Made by a program: the position numbers and the translations under genes
NCBI GenBank assembly: GCA_005843825.1
Contig: SZXX01000027.1
Span: 20,759 to 84,758, forward strand
Origin: Chlorobium sp.
GTDB taxonomy: Bacteria > Bacteroidota > Chlorobiia > Chlorobiales > Chlorobiaceae
Direction: 5' to 3'
DNA length: 64,000 nucleotides
Part shown: one piece after another, positions 16,741-26,794 of the stretch
Layout of the letters: each line of letters opens with the position of its first letter
Numbering within the stretch: the first letter of the stretch is position 1
The notes under the pieces: generated by a model
Told to the model about the DNA's origin: nothing
Seen by the model: the letters and a program-made list of their open reading frames with translations, nothing else
Databases searched by the model: none

Positions 16741-18609
16741 ATGAACAAAAAAGTATTTCTTGTTGTGATGGCAGGTTTGCTATGCAGCAAAGGAGTTTTC
16801 GGTGCAGAGCAGACAAAAAGCTATGCCGGTGATGAGATGATTGTCACGGCAACGAAAACCCTCAATTCTATCAGTGATACCGGCGGTTCATCCGTTACGG
16901 TCATTACTGCTGAGGATATCAGGAATTTAGGAAAACAGAGCGTTGAAGAGGTTATCAAGGGAACTGCAGGAATTGATGTTGCTTCCAATGGTGGACCTGG
17001 TACCCTTGCTAGTGTTTTTTTAAGAGGTGCAGACGCAAAAAACACTCTTGTCCTTATCGATGGTGTTCCATCCAACGATCCAGCTGATGCAAATCGTGCT
17101 CCGAATTTCGCCAATCTCACCGTCGATAACATTGATCGAATAGAAATTGTACGTGGCACGGTCAGCTTTTTGTACGGCTCCAATGCTTCAGCCGGGGTCA
17201 TCAATATTATTACAAAAAAGGGGACATCAACGCCTCAGTCGTTTGCAGGTTTAGAAGGGGGATCCTATGGGACATACAAAGCCTATGCGGGAACAAACGG
17301 TCAGCAGGGTATTCTGAACTATTCAGTCGGGGTTTCACGGTTAAAAACAGAGGGCTTTTCAGCAGTTGATCAAAACAACAGCTGGATAAATCCAAAAGGA
17401 AAAGTTTTTGAAAAAGACGGGTATGAAAATACATCCCTGTCGGGAAACTTCGGTTTGCGTTTGAACGACCATACCTCTCTTGAAACAGTTCTCAGATATA
17501 CGAAAGCTAATGTGGCGTACGATTACAGCGGTTCTGATACATCAGGACTTAATCAGGATTCTGACCAGTTCAGTGGTCGTGTTGCGCTGAAAATGAACTA
17601 TAAGCCTCTGGTTTCAACGCTTTACTATAATGTTTATGATCAGGATCGTTCCTATCTGACGAGCGGTGCCTTGTCAAGCAAGTTTAATGGACACCGCTAT
17701 GAAATAGGCTGGCAGGGGGATGTTGCTGTAGAAGAAAACAATACAGTGTCTGTCGGGTTGAATTACCAGCAGGAGAGCATGATCAACCAGAATTTTGGCA
17801 CTTATGCATCCCTGCTTGACAAAGGAGTTGGTTCGAACAGTGTGTTCGTGCAGGATCAGTGGCGTCTTGGAGGAGTGAAAGTCGTTGGCGGTTTGAGGTA
17901 TGAGGATAATGAAAAGTTCGGCAGTAAAACCACCTACAGGGTTGCGCCATCTTACACCATCAATGATACTGTTCTGAAGTTCAGTTATGGAACAGGCTTC
18001 AGGGCTCCCTCTCTCTACGAGCTCTTTTCTCCGTATGGGAATACACAGCTTACCGCTGAAACAACTTCCGGCTGGGATACAGGATTCGAGCAGAAAGTTT
18101 CTGATCGTCTGAAGTTCGGGGCAACGTATTTCCGGATGGATTTTGATAACCGCATTGATTTTGATCTTTCAACATACACCTATGCCCAGGTTGCAGGCTT
18201 GACAAAAACTCACGGTGTCGAGAGCTTTGCTGAATGGAACCCGATTGATCCGCTCCTTCTTGCCTGTAATTATACCTATACGTCAACTGCTGATCCCCTT
18301 GGCAGCGAGCTTCTGAGACGACCGAAAAACAAGGTCGGGATTACAGGAACCGGCAAGTTATCCTCGAAGCTGAAGGTCAGCACAAACATGCAGTGGGTAG
18401 GAACGCGTATAGATAATGGTGTTGAGGGAAAAAGCAAGGGGCAGCTTCCAAGCTATTTTCTTATGAACATGACAGCTTCGTATAAGTTGAGCGACACGGT
18501 TGAGCTTTATGGGCGGCTCGACAATCTCTTTGACGTTTATTATGAAGAAGCCTGGGGTTATGCCACTCCCGGCAGGTCGTCCTATGCGGGTATCAAGGTT
18601 ACTTTTTAA
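16741..18609 (+). CDS. btuB: TonB-dependent vitamin B12 receptor
   Basis: A 622-aa outer-membrane receptor that imports corrinoids with energy from TonB. It has a signal peptide (cleavage after about residue 21, VFGA), a TonB box (DEMIVTATK, about 31-39), a plug domain with VTVITAEDI and the closing strand FLYGSNASAGVINIITKKG, and a beta-barrel ending in SSYAGIKVTF with terminal Phe. The length is that of BtuB. The riboswitch in front and the cobalamin genes behind identify the substrate as a corrinoid. The start is the ATG at 16741, after an A-rich stretch with a weak ribosome site. Confidence 0.92.
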   Translation: MNKKVFLVVMAGLLCSKGVFGAEQTKSYAGDEMIVTATKTLNSISDTGGSSVTVITAEDIRNLGKQSVEEVIKGTAGIDVASNGGPGTLASVFLRGADAKNTLVLIDGVPSNDPADANRAPNFANLTVDNIDRIEIVRGTVSFLYGSNASAGVINIITKKGTSTPQSFAGLEGGSYGTYKAYAGTNGQQGILNYSVGVSRLKTEGFSAVDQNNSWINPKGKVFEKDGYENTSLSGNFGLRLNDHTSLETVLRYTKANVAYDYSGSDTSGLNQDSDQFSGRVALKMNYKPLVSTLYYNVYDQDRSYLTSGALSSKFNGHRYEIGWQGDVAVEENNTVSVGLNYQQESMINQNFGTYASLLDKGVGSNSVFVQDQWRLGGVKVVGGLRYEDNEKFGSKTTYRVAPSYTINDTVLKFSYGTGFRAPSLYELFSPYGNTQLTAETTSGWDTGFEQKVSDRLKFGATYFRMDFDNRIDFDLSTYTYAQVAGLTKTHGVESFAEWNPIDPLLLACNYTYTSTADPLGSELLRRPKNKVGITGTGKLSSKLKVSTNMQWVGTRIDNGVEGKSKGQLPSYFLMNMTASYKLSDTVELYGRLDNLFDVYYEEAWGYATPGRSSYAGIKVTF

Positions 18610-18643
18610 TGGAGTTTCTTTTTTCATCACAAAACAACCTGTT

Positions 18644-19288
18644 ATGAATATGACCATCAGTGAGGCGGAAAGAGAGGCCCTTTACAAGGTGATTTACAGT
18701 CGTCGTGACGTCAGGGGGCAGTTTTTGCCGGACGCTGTTCCGGAAGAGGTTATAGCAAGGCTGCTCGATGCCGCCCACCATGCGCCAAGCGTAGGGTTTA
18801 TGCAGCCGTGGGATTTTATCGTCGTGAAAGACCTGGAGGTGCGCCGTAAGGTTAAAGAGGGGTTTGAGACAGCTCATGCAGAGGCGGCAGAGATGTTCAG
18901 CGGTGAAAAGAAGGATGCCTACCGCTCGTTCAAGCTTGAAGGGATTATGGAGTCGCCGCTTGGTATCTGTATTACCTGTGACCGCTCGCGTACGGGAGAG
19001 GTGGTAATCGGCAGAACCGCCAATCCCGAGATGGATCTCTACAGCTCAGTCTGTGCTGTGCAGAACCTGTGGCTTGCGGCAAGAGCCGAAAACCTTGGCG
19101 TCGGCTGGGTCAGCATTATCCATCACGACCATATCCGCTCTGCGCTCGGTATTCCTGCGCATATTGTGCCGGTTGCCTATCTTGCGATTGGTTATGTGAG
19201 CTTTTTTCATTCAAAACCGGAGCTCGAGCAGGCAGGATGGCTACCGAGAATGGAGCTTGACTCTCTGGTTCATCACGAAACATGGTAA
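18644..19288 (+). CDS. bluB: 5,6-dimethylbenzimidazole synthase, BluB-like
   Basis: A 214-aa flavin protein of the nitroreductase fold. BluB breaks reduced FMN with oxygen to make the cobalamin lower ligand. The hallmarks are SRRDVRGQF near the start, [12 protein letters not shown] (residues about 44-55), the [20 protein letters not shown] helix and GVGWVSI. The frame is open from 18500 inside btuB, but the ATG at 18644, after the btuB stop, gives the normal BluB N-terminus. The stop overlaps the cobQ start, showing an operon. The oxygen requirement is odd for a strict anaerobe, so another nitroreductase-like role should be kept open, although the motif match is strong. Confidence 0.85.
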   Translation: MNMTISEAEREALYKVIYSRRDVRGQFLPDAVPEEVIARLLDAAHHAPSVGFMQPWDFIVVKDLEVRRKVKEGFETAHAEAAEMFSGEKKDAYRSFKLEGIMESPLGICITCDRSRTGEVVIGRTANPEMDLYSSVCAVQNLWLAARAENLGVGWVSIIHHDHIRSALGIPAHIVPVAYLAIGYVSFFHSKPELEQAGWLPRMELDSLVHHETW

Positions 19289-20796
19289 TGCCACAAAAAA
19301 AATTCCGCCCCCTTGCAGTATTAGGGACCGGTTCGGATGTCGGTAAAAGCATTGTTGCGACTGCACTATGCAGGATATTCAGCAATGCCGGTATCGATGT
19401 TGCACCTTTCAAGGCGCAGAACATGTCTAATAATTCAGGTGTTACGCCTGATGGGTATGAAATCGGCCGGGCGCAGATTGTCCAGGCCGAGGCATCCCGG
19501 GTTGTCCCCACGGCTGACATGAACCCAGTGCTTCTCAAGCCCAATTCCGATACCGGAGCACAGGTGGTGCTGCAGGGAAAGGTCTGCACCACCGAGACGG
19601 CTCAGGGGTATTTCCGGGATACCACTGTCTGGGCTGCAGCTGCAATGGAAAGTCTGGAGCGCTTGATGCTCAAGCATGAACTTGTGGTTATTGAGGGGGC
19701 CGGTTCATGCGCTGAGATGAATCTATATAAGAGAGACTTTGTAAACTTCAGAACTGCCAGAGCTGCAGATGCCGCCGTGATCCTTGTTGCGGACATTGAC
19801 AGGGGAGGGGTTTTTGCGCAGGTTGCAGGAACCCTTGCCATCATTCCCCCGGAAGACAGGGCGCTGGTCAACGGGGTTGTCATCAACCGTTTTCGGGGTG
19901 ATATCGAGCTGTTTAAAGATGGCGTGACCATGCTTGAATCGATGACAGGGGTTCCTGTTCTTGGCGTTATTCCTTATTTCCGGGGGTTCCAGATTGATGC
20001 TGAAGATGCTGTGCCGCTTTCTGCAAAGGTTGATCCAACAGGCGAGCCTGAGGCAGACAAAATCGGGATCGCAGTTATTTATTTCCCTCATATATCAAAC
20101 TTTACTGATTTGTCCCCGTTGGAGCATGACTCCCAGGTGGCTCTGCACTATCTCCATTACCCACGATCACTGAAAGGCTACAAAGCTCTTATTCTTCCGG
20201 GATCGAAAAATGTGCGTGGTGATCTTGACTGGCTCTTGTCGCTTGGCTGGGAAGATGAAATCCGTGCATTCAGGGAAGGGGGCGGGATTATCATGGGCCT
20301 TTGCGGAGGGTTTCAGATGCTTGGAAAGAGTATCGCCGATCCGTATGGAGTTGAGGGGCCTGTAGGTATAAGTGAGGCTCTGGGTCTTCTTGATGTTGAG
20401 ACTGTTCTTGAACAGGATAAATGCCTTGCAAATGCTCGTGGTCTTATTATCGGGGAAACCTGCGAGGCTTGCGGGTATGAGATTCACATGGGCCGAAGCA
20501 TTGTTGCCGGTGACTGCATGCCATTTCTCAGGGTATCATCCCGAAATAACACTCCGGCAGATGACCTTGACGGGGCTGTAAGTCGAGATGGAAAAGTTAT
20601 CGGGACCTATTTTCATGGTATATTCGATGAACCTGCGGTAAAACAATGGTTTCTCTCTCTTGTGGAACCGGCATACAGGGCTGAACGGCTGGAAAAGGGT
20701 CGACAGGAGAGCTATGAACTTCTTGCTGCACATTTTTCACAGCACCTGGATCTTGATAAGGTTAATGAAATTATTGATCAACAACCTTTTTCATGA
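19282..20796 (+). CDS. cobQ: Adenosylcobyric acid synthase (glutamine-hydrolysing)
   Basis: A 504-aa enzyme that amidates four side chains of adenosylcobyrinic acid diamide. The N-terminal synthetase domain has the P-loop-like GTGSDVGKS (about 14-22) and [10 protein letters not shown]. The C-terminal class I amidotransferase domain has the nucleophile C341 in [10 protein letters not shown] and the catalytic H445 in [11 protein letters not shown]. The start overlaps bluB by seven bases; the ATG at 19288 is an alternative. The gene overlaps cobD downstream by four bases. Confidence 0.95.
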   Translation: MVMPQKKFRPLAVLGTGSDVGKSIVATALCRIFSNAGIDVAPFKAQNMSNNSGVTPDGYEIGRAQIVQAEASRVVPTADMNPVLLKPNSDTGAQVVLQGKVCTTETAQGYFRDTTVWAAAAMESLERLMLKHELVVIEGAGSCAEMNLYKRDFVNFRTARAADAAVILVADIDRGGVFAQVAGTLAIIPPEDRALVNGVVINRFRGDIELFKDGVTMLESMTGVPVLGVIPYFRGFQIDAEDAVPLSAKVDPTGEPEADKIGIAVIYFPHISNFTDLSPLEHDSQVALHYLHYPRSLKGYKALILPGSKNVRGDLDWLLSLGWEDEIRAFREGGGIIMGLCGGFQMLGKSIADPYGVEGPVGISEALGLLDVETVLEQDKCLANARGLIIGETCEACGYEIHMGRSIVAGDCMPFLRVSSRNNTPADDLDGAVSRDGKVIGTYFHGIFDEPAVKQWFLSLVEPAYRAERLEKGRQESYELLAAHFSQHLDLDKVNEIIDQQPFS

Positions 20797-21869
20797 CAAG
20801 CCTTTATTATCATAAACATGGTGGCGCCGCCAAAAAAAGTTACACTGATGACGGCAGGGAGGTGCTTGACTTCAGTGTCAATGTCAGCCCGATTTTTCCT
20901 CCGATCGGGACTTTTTCGCTCGAGGATTTTGCTCTTCAGGCTTATCCATCGATCGATGGACGGGGTATAAAGGAGTATTATCAGGAAAAGTTTGATCTTG
21001 CAAGCTCCATGGTGCTTTCGCTCAATGGGGCAATTGAAGGTATTTATCTGCTTCCAAGAGCACTCGGACTTCGCCGTGTTTTGCTGCTTTCCCCCTCTTT
21101 TTATGAGTACGAACGGGCAGCAAGGATAGCTGGCGCTGAGATTGTTTTTCTGCCTCTCGATGCCGATAACGGCTTCCAGTTGCCAGGGATTGAGGCTCTT
21201 GCTGACAGCCTGCGCCATGCGGATGCTTTTTTTGCCGCTAATCCCAATAACCCCACAGGTACGGAAGTGCCGCCGGAAATTTTCATGGCTTTGGCAAGCC
21301 GCTTCCCTGATAAATGGTTTATTATTGACGAGGCGTTTATTCAGTTTACACCGGAGTTTCCCGATAACTCCCTGATGGATAAGGTGATGGCGCTTAAAAA
21401 TGTGATCGTGGTACATTCTCTTACCAAATTTTATGCCCTGCCAGGGTTGCGCCTTGGAGCGCTGATTGCTCATCCTGAAGTTATCAAACGGCTTCTCGAG
21501 TTTAAGGAACCCTGGACGGTTAACGCGATTGCTGAGTCGGTTGCCGTCAGGCTGTTGCAATGCAGTGCTTACGAAGAGTCGCTGCGTGCCATGATTTTAA
21601 GTGAAAGACCAAGAATCAGCGCAGCACTGTCGCTGATTGAGGGGCTGGAACTTGCAGGAGGTGCAGCAAATTTTTTTCTGGCGCAATGGCAGAGGGGCTG
21701 CTCTCTTGATGAGCTTCTTGTTTATCTTGGGACTCAAGGAATTCTTGTTCGAGATTGCCGGAATTTTCCCGGCCTTGAAGTTGAATATTTCCGGTTTGCA
21801 GTCAGGACGCCTTTCGAGAACAACCGTTTTCTGGATGCAATGCATGAGGCAACTGATTCACTAAAATAG
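20793..21869 (+). CDS. cobD: L-threonine-O-3-phosphate decarboxylase (CobD type)
   Basis: A 358-aa PLP enzyme of the aminotransferase fold that makes (R)-1-amino-2-propanol phosphate, the arm joining the corrin ring to the nucleotide loop. The Schiff-base Lys is K212 in [26 protein letters not shown] and IDEAFIQF are the cofactor-contact motifs of the family. It starts in overlap with cobQ and is followed 12 bp later by cbiB, the enzyme that attaches its product. A histidinol-phosphate aminotransferase is the close alternative, but the context decides for CobD. Confidence 0.9.
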   Translation: MTSLYYHKHGGAAKKSYTDDGREVLDFSVNVSPIFPPIGTFSLEDFALQAYPSIDGRGIKEYYQEKFDLASSMVLSLNGAIEGIYLLPRALGLRRVLLLSPSFYEYERAARIAGAEIVFLPLDADNGFQLPGIEALADSLRHADAFFAANPNNPTGTEVPPEIFMALASRFPDKWFIIDEAFIQFTPEFPDNSLMDKVMALKNVIVVHSLTKFYALPGLRLGALIAHPEVIKRLLEFKEPWTVNAIAESVAVRLLQCSAYEESLRAMILSERPRISAALSLIEGLELAGGAANFFLAQWQRGCSLDELLVYLGTQGILVRDCRNFPGLEVEYFRFAVRTPFENNRFLDAMHEATDSLK

Positions 21870-21881
21870 AGCTGAGGTGTT

Positions 21882-22832
21882 ATGGCATTTATGGATGAGT
21901 TTATTCTCCCGCTGGCATTTACCCTTGATCTAACCTTTGGCGATCCTCGCGGGATTATTCATCCTGTCAAAGGGATCGGATGGCTTGCCCAGAGAACTGA
22001 AACATGGATACGAAGCACCAATCTGTCTCTTCGTCTGGCAGGGATTGTTGCTGTTATTATTATTGTTGGCGGTTCTGCACTTTCAGCCTGGCTTCTTATC
22101 ACTCTTTTAAGTCAACTGCATCGTGTCGCAGGTCTCGCACTGAGCATCTACCTGCTCTACAGCTCTTTTGCTCTCAGGGACCTTGGAGATCATGCCACAG
22201 CTGTTCAGGCCGCTCTTGAAGCAGGTGACACTGAGTTGGCACGTCAGAAAGTCTCTCTGATGGTAGGGCGCGATACAGCCTCTCTCGACGAAGGCGGCAT
22301 AGCTCTTGCCGCAACAGAAAGTGTGGCCGAAAACACCGTCGACGGTGTGACTGCGCCCTTGTTCTACGCACTGTTGTTCGGCCCGGTTGGCGCAATAACG
22401 TATAAAGCCATCAACACGCTCGATTCCATGTTCGGGTATAAAAATGAGCGTTATCTGGAGTTCGGATGGGCGGCAGCCAAGCTGGATGATATTGCCAACT
22501 ATCTTCCTGCGCGTTTGACCGTTTTGACGATAGCGGTGGCGGCGGCTATCGGTAAGCTCAAGTTTTTTGATACGTTCAAGGCGGTATTTAAGGGAGCGCG
22601 GCTTCACGCAAGTCCAAACTCGGGCTACCCTGAATCAGCTTTTGCCGGAGCCTTGGGCGTGACCTTTGGCGGGGAACGAACGTATGGCGGAGTTGTGTGT
22701 CAGGCACCTTTGATTGGCGTAAAACCGGGTGTGTGTACTCCACTTGTCATCCGGCAGAGCATTGCGCTGATGTGGATGACTGCGGTGCTCTTTCTTGGGG
22801 CGGGTATGGGTATCAGACATTTTTTTCAATGA
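21882..22832 (+). CDS. cbiB: Adenosylcobinamide-phosphate synthase
   Basis: A 316-aa integral inner-membrane enzyme that joins aminopropanol phosphate to adenosylcobyric acid. Recognisable are the early DLTFGDPRGIIHPVKGIGWL, the conserved VGRDTASLDEGGIALAATES and VNTVDG-type stretch ENTVDGVTAPLFYALLFGPV, and HASPNSGYPESAFAGALGV. Several hydrophobic helices span the sequence. It is the last gene of the btuB-bluB-cobQ-cobD run before the REP repeats interrupt the cluster. Confidence 0.93.
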   Translation: MAFMDEFILPLAFTLDLTFGDPRGIIHPVKGIGWLAQRTETWIRSTNLSLRLAGIVAVIIIVGGSALSAWLLITLLSQLHRVAGLALSIYLLYSSFALRDLGDHATAVQAALEAGDTELARQKVSLMVGRDTASLDEGGIALAATESVAENTVDGVTAPLFYALLFGPVGAITYKAINTLDSMFGYKNERYLEFGWAAAKLDDIANYLPARLTVLTIAVAAAIGKLKFFDTFKAVFKGARLHASPNSGYPESAFAGALGVTFGGERTYGGVVCQAPLIGVKPGVCTPLVIRQSIALMWMTAVLFLGAGMGIRHFFQ

Positions 22833-22857
22833 ACGAGATATAGGGGTAACAAGGAAC

Positions 22858-23210
22858 GGGGCAACCACGAGGAGGGCAACCACAAGGGTTGCCCCTACGG
22901 GGAGGGGAAACAAAACGTTGGGGATGCGTTCAAATTAAAAACCCGATGCCATACAATCAAAATCAATATCATCGAAGGTTCGTAGGGGCGACCCTTGTGG
23001 TCGCCCAAAACCGTGGTAATAAATCGGAAATAGGGAAATAAAAACAGGGCAACCACAAGGGATTGCCCGTACGGGGGTTCAAATCAACAAACCAATGCCG
23101 TATAATCAAAATCAATATTGTCGATGGTCCGTAGGGGCGACCCTTGTGGTCGCCCAAAACCATGGTAATGAACGTGAAATAGGGCAACCACAAGGGATTG
23201 CCCCTACGAG
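22858..23210. repeat. REP/BIME-like palindromic repeats next to a RAYT gene
   Basis: Five short palindromic units of about 26-30 bp alternate in orientation. Units of the form GGGCAACCACAAGGG..TTGCCCCTAC lie at about 22873-22901, 23047-23075 and 23181-23208. The inverted form GTAGGGGCGACCCTTGTGGT lies at about 22982-23006 and 23131-23155. They are separated by a recurring linker with AATGCCxTATAATCAAAATC. This is the layout of BIMEs mobilised by REP-associated tyrosine transposases, whose gene follows at once. This array fills the gap between cbiB and the transposase. Confidence 0.85.
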
Positions 23211-23242
23211 GATATTTTGGATTCGTTCAAAACAATAAACCA

Positions 23243-23935
23243 ATGCCTTATAATCCAAAGACATATCATCGACGGTCAATACGATTGAAGGGATATGATT
23301 ATTCGCAGGCAGGGGCATATTTTGTTACGATATGTTGTCAGGACAGGGCGTCTATGTTTGGAAATATTGCGGATGGTGAAATGATATTGAATGATGCCGG
23401 ACAAATGATAGAAACCCAATGGCAGGAATTAATCAATAGATTTACGAACATTGAATTGCATGAATTTGTTGTAATGCCCAATCATTTTCACGGAATATTG
23501 CAAATCATCCCCGTAGGGGCGACCCATGTGGTCGGTCAAAACCATGATGATAAACCGGAAATGGGGGAATCGGAAATAGGGCAACGGCGAGGAGGGCAAC
23601 CACAAGGGATTGCCCCTACGGGGATGGGAAACAAAATTGGTATTTATTCAAATCAACAAACCAATGCCGTGCAATCCAACCAAATATTATCGACGGGGAT
23701 TGTGCAAAAAACGGTTGGGGATGTGTTGGATGCGTTTAAATCAATAACCACTGTTGCATATATTCGCGGGATTAAAATTTTTGGTTGGCAACCATGTATC
23801 GCGAAATTGTGGCAACGCAATTATCATGAACATATCATTCGTGATGGACAGTCGTATGAAACCATTGCCTCTTATATCGTGAACAATCCTGCAACATGGA
23901 ATGATGATATATTTTGCAGCTTAATAACATCATGA
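23243..23935 (+). CDS. REP-associated tyrosine transposase (RAYT, IS200/Y1 type)
   Basis: A 230-aa Y1 transposase-like protein. Typical are RRSIRLKGYDYSQAGAYFVT near the start, the metal-binding HUH motif in VVMPNHFHGIL, and YHEHIIRDGQSYETIASYIV, which contains the expected catalytic Tyr region. The ATG at 23243 gives the normal MPYNPKTYHRRS start; the longer frame from 23198 runs through a REP unit and was not used. Two REP units lie inside the coding sequence (23512-23536 and 23594-23624), coding for VGATHVVGQN and GGQPQGIAPTGM, an insertion between the HUH part and the C-terminal helices. It sits inside the cobalamin cluster. Confidence 0.88.
   Translation: MPYNPKTYHRRSIRLKGYDYSQAGAYFVTICCQDRASMFGNIADGEMILNDAGQMIETQWQELINRFTNIELHEFVVMPNHFHGILQIIPVGATHVVGQNHDDKPEMGESEIGQRRGGQPQGIAPTGMGNKIGIYSNQQTNAVQSNQILSTGIVQKTVGDVLDAFKSITTVAYIRGIKIFGWQPCIAKLWQRNYHEHIIRDGQSYETIASYIVNNPATWNDDIFCSLITS
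23512..23624. repeat. Two REP units inside the RAYT coding sequence
   Basis: The unit at 23512-23536 (GTAGGGGCGACCCATGTGGT form) and the unit at 23594-23624 (GGGCAACCACAAGGGATTGC form) match the repeats upstream of the gene. They stand in opposite orientation and both keep the reading frame open. Confidence 0.8.
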
Positions 23936-23957
23936 TCGTTTTTGAACTCATATATCT

Positions 23958-24485
23958 ATGAAAAAACGAAGGATTCTTCTTTTTACGGGAAACGGTAAAG
24001 GAAAAAGTACTGCGGCATTCGGAATGCTGGCAAGAGCTCTGGGGCATGGAATGCGGGCCAGGGTGATACAGTTTGTCAAATCCGATGATGCTGTTGGTGA
24101 ACAGAAGTTTTTCAGCCACTTTCCCGGGGTAGAGTGGGAGCAGTTCGGCAAGGGGTTTCTTCCGCGGGATCCTGATAGTCCGGCTATGGAGCAGCACCGA
24201 ATTGCAGCACGGAAAGGACTGGATGCCTCTATTGCAGCTCTTCTTTCACCGGATTACGATTTCGTGCTTCTTGATGAACTCTGTTTTGCGCTGAGCCAGA
24301 ACCTTATTCCCCTTGAGCCTCTTCTTGATGCAGTGCGTTCAGGAGAGGACGGTAAAATTTTGGTGGTGACCGGCAGGAATGCTCCTGCTGAGCTAATTGC
24401 CGCTGCCGATACGGTTAGTGAGATGACGATGATCAAACATGGCTATGAACAGGGGATTGGGGCAATGAAGGGTGTTGAAAACTGA
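23958..24485 (+). CDS. cobO: Cob(I)yrinic acid a,c-diamide adenosyltransferase (CobO/CobA/BtuR type)
   Basis: A 175-aa cytoplasmic enzyme that transfers adenosyl from ATP to cob(I)alamin-type corrinoids. The P-loop is GNGKGKST at 11-18. The stretch VIQFVKSD follows, as does YDFVLLDELCFAL (Walker B-like). The size is normal. Its stop overlaps the ATG of the permease gene by one base, linking adenosylation to uptake in one operon. Confidence 0.92.
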   Translation: MKKRRILLFTGNGKGKSTAAFGMLARALGHGMRARVIQFVKSDDAVGEQKFFSHFPGVEWEQFGKGFLPRDPDSPAMEQHRIAARKGLDASIAALLSPDYDFVLLDELCFALSQNLIPLEPLLDAVRSGEDGKILVVTGRNAPAELIAAADTVSEMTMIKHGYEQGIGAMKGVEN

Positions 24486-25522
24486 TGGCTATGCAGGATT
24501 CAGAGATCTGCCGGGATAACAGCTTTACCGGCAGAAGCCGTATAAAAGTTGGTCTCAGGATTGCTCTGTTTTTTGCTGCGGTCTTGTTACTCCTCGCTCT
24601 CTCGATGCTTCTCGGCCCTTCCGGTATTGGTATTCCCGATCTGCAATCGCCTTCCGGCAGTGCGATTCTTTCACTGCGTTTCAGCCGTCTTCTGATGGGG
24701 CTGATGACCGGAGCTGCTTTGTCTGCCTCGGGCGTGGTGTTTCAGGCTCTCCTGCGTAATCCGCTTGCTGAACCCTATGTTCTCGGGGTCAGCGGTGGAG
24801 CCGGTCTCGGGGCAACACTCAGCATTCTTGGCGGGTCAGGTCTTTTTGTTTCTCTCGGTCTTCCTGTCGTGGCGTTTATTGCGGCTGTCTTGACGCTGAT
24901 GCTGGTCTACCTGATTGCAAGTCAGGGCTCAAGTGGTCATCCATCAGTCTACAGTCTTATTCTCAGCGGTGTTATTGTGAGTTCGATCTGTTCGAGCGTG
25001 ATCATGTTTCTTGTTTCAACGGCAAGCGTTGAAGGTATGCACAACGTTATCTGGTGGATGCTTGGAAGTCTTCAGCCGGTTTCTTCCGGTCAGCAGCTTC
25101 TTTCTGCTGCACTTATTCTTGGGGGACTTGCTGGAATCTGGCTGCTTTCTCCTCGCCTGAACGCCCTTGCGCTTGGCCGTGAGATGGCTCATTATCAGGG
25201 ACTGCATGCCGATCTTGTGCTCGTTGTGGGATTGCTTTTTGCAACACTTCTTGCGGCAACAGCTGTTTCTCTTTCGGGCATGATCGGTTTTGTCGGACTG
25301 ATTGTTCCCCATGTCATGCGGGCATTTTTCGGCCCCGATAACCGCAAGCTGGTGCCTCTTGCGGCTCTTGGCGGAGGCACATTCCTTGTTGTGTGCGATG
25401 CTCTGGCGCGAACCCTTCTTGCTCCGATTGAGATTCCTGTCGGTGTTGTAACCGCTCTTGCAGGGGGGCCTTTTTTTCTGATTATTCTGCAGCGGAGAAT
25501 GAAACAGGCCTGGATTGCATAG
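24485..25522 (+). CDS. btuC: Corrinoid ABC transporter permease, BtuC/FecCD family
   Basis: A 345-aa inner-membrane permease with about ten hydrophobic helices. Family signatures are RFSRLLMGLMTGAALSASGV, FQALLRNPLAEPYVLGVSGG and GFVGLIVPHVMR, the last followed by the loop that contacts the ATPase. FecCD permeases import iron chelates or corrinoids. The position between cobO and an ATPase in the riboswitch-led region argues for corrinoids. No periplasmic binding protein gene is adjacent. Confidence 0.85.
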   Translation: MAMQDSEICRDNSFTGRSRIKVGLRIALFFAAVLLLLALSMLLGPSGIGIPDLQSPSGSAILSLRFSRLLMGLMTGAALSASGVVFQALLRNPLAEPYVLGVSGGAGLGATLSILGGSGLFVSLGLPVVAFIAAVLTLMLVYLIASQGSSGHPSVYSLILSGVIVSSICSSVIMFLVSTASVEGMHNVIWWMLGSLQPVSSGQQLLSAALILGGLAGIWLLSPRLNALALGREMAHYQGLHADLVLVVGLLFATLLAATAVSLSGMIGFVGLIVPHVMRAFFGPDNRKLVPLAALGGGTFLVVCDALARTLLAPIEIPVGVVTALAGGPFFLIILQRRMKQAWIA

Positions 25523-25523
25523 T

Positions 25524-26789
25524 ATGGAACAAGCTGCTTTGACATTCAGGGGAGTTTCCGCCGGATACAAACACCGCAAGGTGCTGGATAATGTATCATT
25601 CAGTGTCAGGGAAGGGGAATTTGTCTCTCTTATAGGCCCGAATGGCTGTGGAAAGAGCACTCTCCTGAAAACTGCTGCAGCACTTCTGAAACCGTTGTCA
25701 GGAGTGGTTGAGCTGTTTGGTCAGGATGTGCACCGTATCAAACCCGCACTCCGTGCTTCACTGCTTGGTGTTGTTCCACAGAAAATTGAGTCGCCAATGG
25801 CCTTTACGGTGAGCCAGATTGTTATGAATGGCAGAATCAGCTCGATCGGTCGATGGGGCGGCATTTCATCCCGGGATCATGATCTTGTAGAGCGGTCAAT
25901 GATTTACACTGATGTTCTGGGGCTGAGGGATCGCTATTTTACAGAACTGAGCGGTGGAGAACAGCAGCGCGTTGCCCTTGCAATGGTTCTGGCGCAGGAT
26001 CCAAAAATAATCATGCTCGATGAGTCAATATCACATCTCGATATCAATCATCGTCAGGAGGTGCTCCAGATTCTTATGAATCTCAATCGTGAAAAGCAGA
26101 TGACCATCCTTCTGGTGAGCCATGACCTTTCGCTTTCTGCCAGCATCTCTGACCGGTTTCTGCTGATGGATACAGGCAGACTTGTAAAAGCAGGCACACC
26201 TGTTGAGGTGTTGGACCCTGCACTGCTCAGCACTGTCTACAATTGCGATCTTCGTGTTCAGCAGGACCCTTATACAGGCTATCTACAGGTATCGGGAGCA
26301 GTCGACAGTTTGAACCGGCGCAAAAAGCTGAACAGGCATGTTCATGTTATTGCCGGAGGCGGAAGCGGTATTGAGCTCTATCGCAGGCTGCTTATCGAGG
26401 GCTATGAGGTAACAACAGGGGTGCTCAACCGTCTTGATTCCGATGCAGAAGCTGCAAGAGCTCTCAATATTGAGGTTGTGCTTGAACAGCCTTTTTCACC
26501 GGTCGGTAACGATGCGATAGCCGAAGCGCTGCAGATGATCGATAATGCAGACACTGTTATTCTCAGTCAGGTTCCCATTGGCTCAGGAAACCTTGTCAAT
26601 CTTGAACTCGCCAGTGAAGCCTTGAAAAGAGGCAAAACAGTTCTGCTCGCCTCAGGTATAGCTGATCGTGATTATACCGAAGGCAAGGCTGCCCTTCGAT
26701 TGGTAACCGGACTGATGACGGATGGCGCCATCGGCTGGCAATCTATACAGGAACTGATGCTTCAACTCCAGAAACACTCTCACAGCTGA
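25524..26789 (+). CDS. btuD: Corrinoid ABC transporter ATPase with extra C-terminal domain
   Basis: A 421-aa protein. Residues 1 to about 260 form an ABC ATPase: Walker A GPNGCGKS at 38-45, signature LSGGEQQR at 142-149, Walker B IIMLDES at 162-168 and switch His in LLVSHDLS. From about 272 on there is an added domain beginning [19 protein letters not shown], a Rossmann-like glycine turn, with later [20 protein letters not shown]. Ordinary BtuD ends near 255 residues. The ATG at 25524 follows the permease stop; the TTG at 25515 is less likely. The extra domain may sense or bind a nucleotide or corrinoid, which is inference. Confidence 0.85.
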   Translation: MEQAALTFRGVSAGYKHRKVLDNVSFSVREGEFVSLIGPNGCGKSTLLKTAAALLKPLSGVVELFGQDVHRIKPALRASLLGVVPQKIESPMAFTVSQIVMNGRISSIGRWGGISSRDHDLVERSMIYTDVLGLRDRYFTELSGGEQQRVALAMVLAQDPKIIMLDESISHLDINHRQEVLQILMNLNREKQMTILLVSHDLSLSASISDRFLLMDTGRLVKAGTPVEVLDPALLSTVYNCDLRVQQDPYTGYLQVSGAVDSLNRRKKLNRHVHVIAGGGSGIELYRRLLIEGYEVTTGVLNRLDSDAEAARALNIEVVLEQPFSPVGNDAIAEALQMIDNADTVILSQVPIGSGNLVNLELASEALKRGKTVLLASGIADRDYTEGKAALRLVTGLMTDGAIGWQSIQELMLQLQKHSHS

Positions 26790-26794
26790 GATCA

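Noticed and set aside
20778..21560. 260-codon minus-strand frame
   Set aside because: It is antisense to cobD, whose PLP motifs are intact.
22858..23210. CRISPR array
   Set aside because: The repeats alternate in orientation, are unevenly spaced and adjoin a RAYT gene, so REP/BIME is the better reading.
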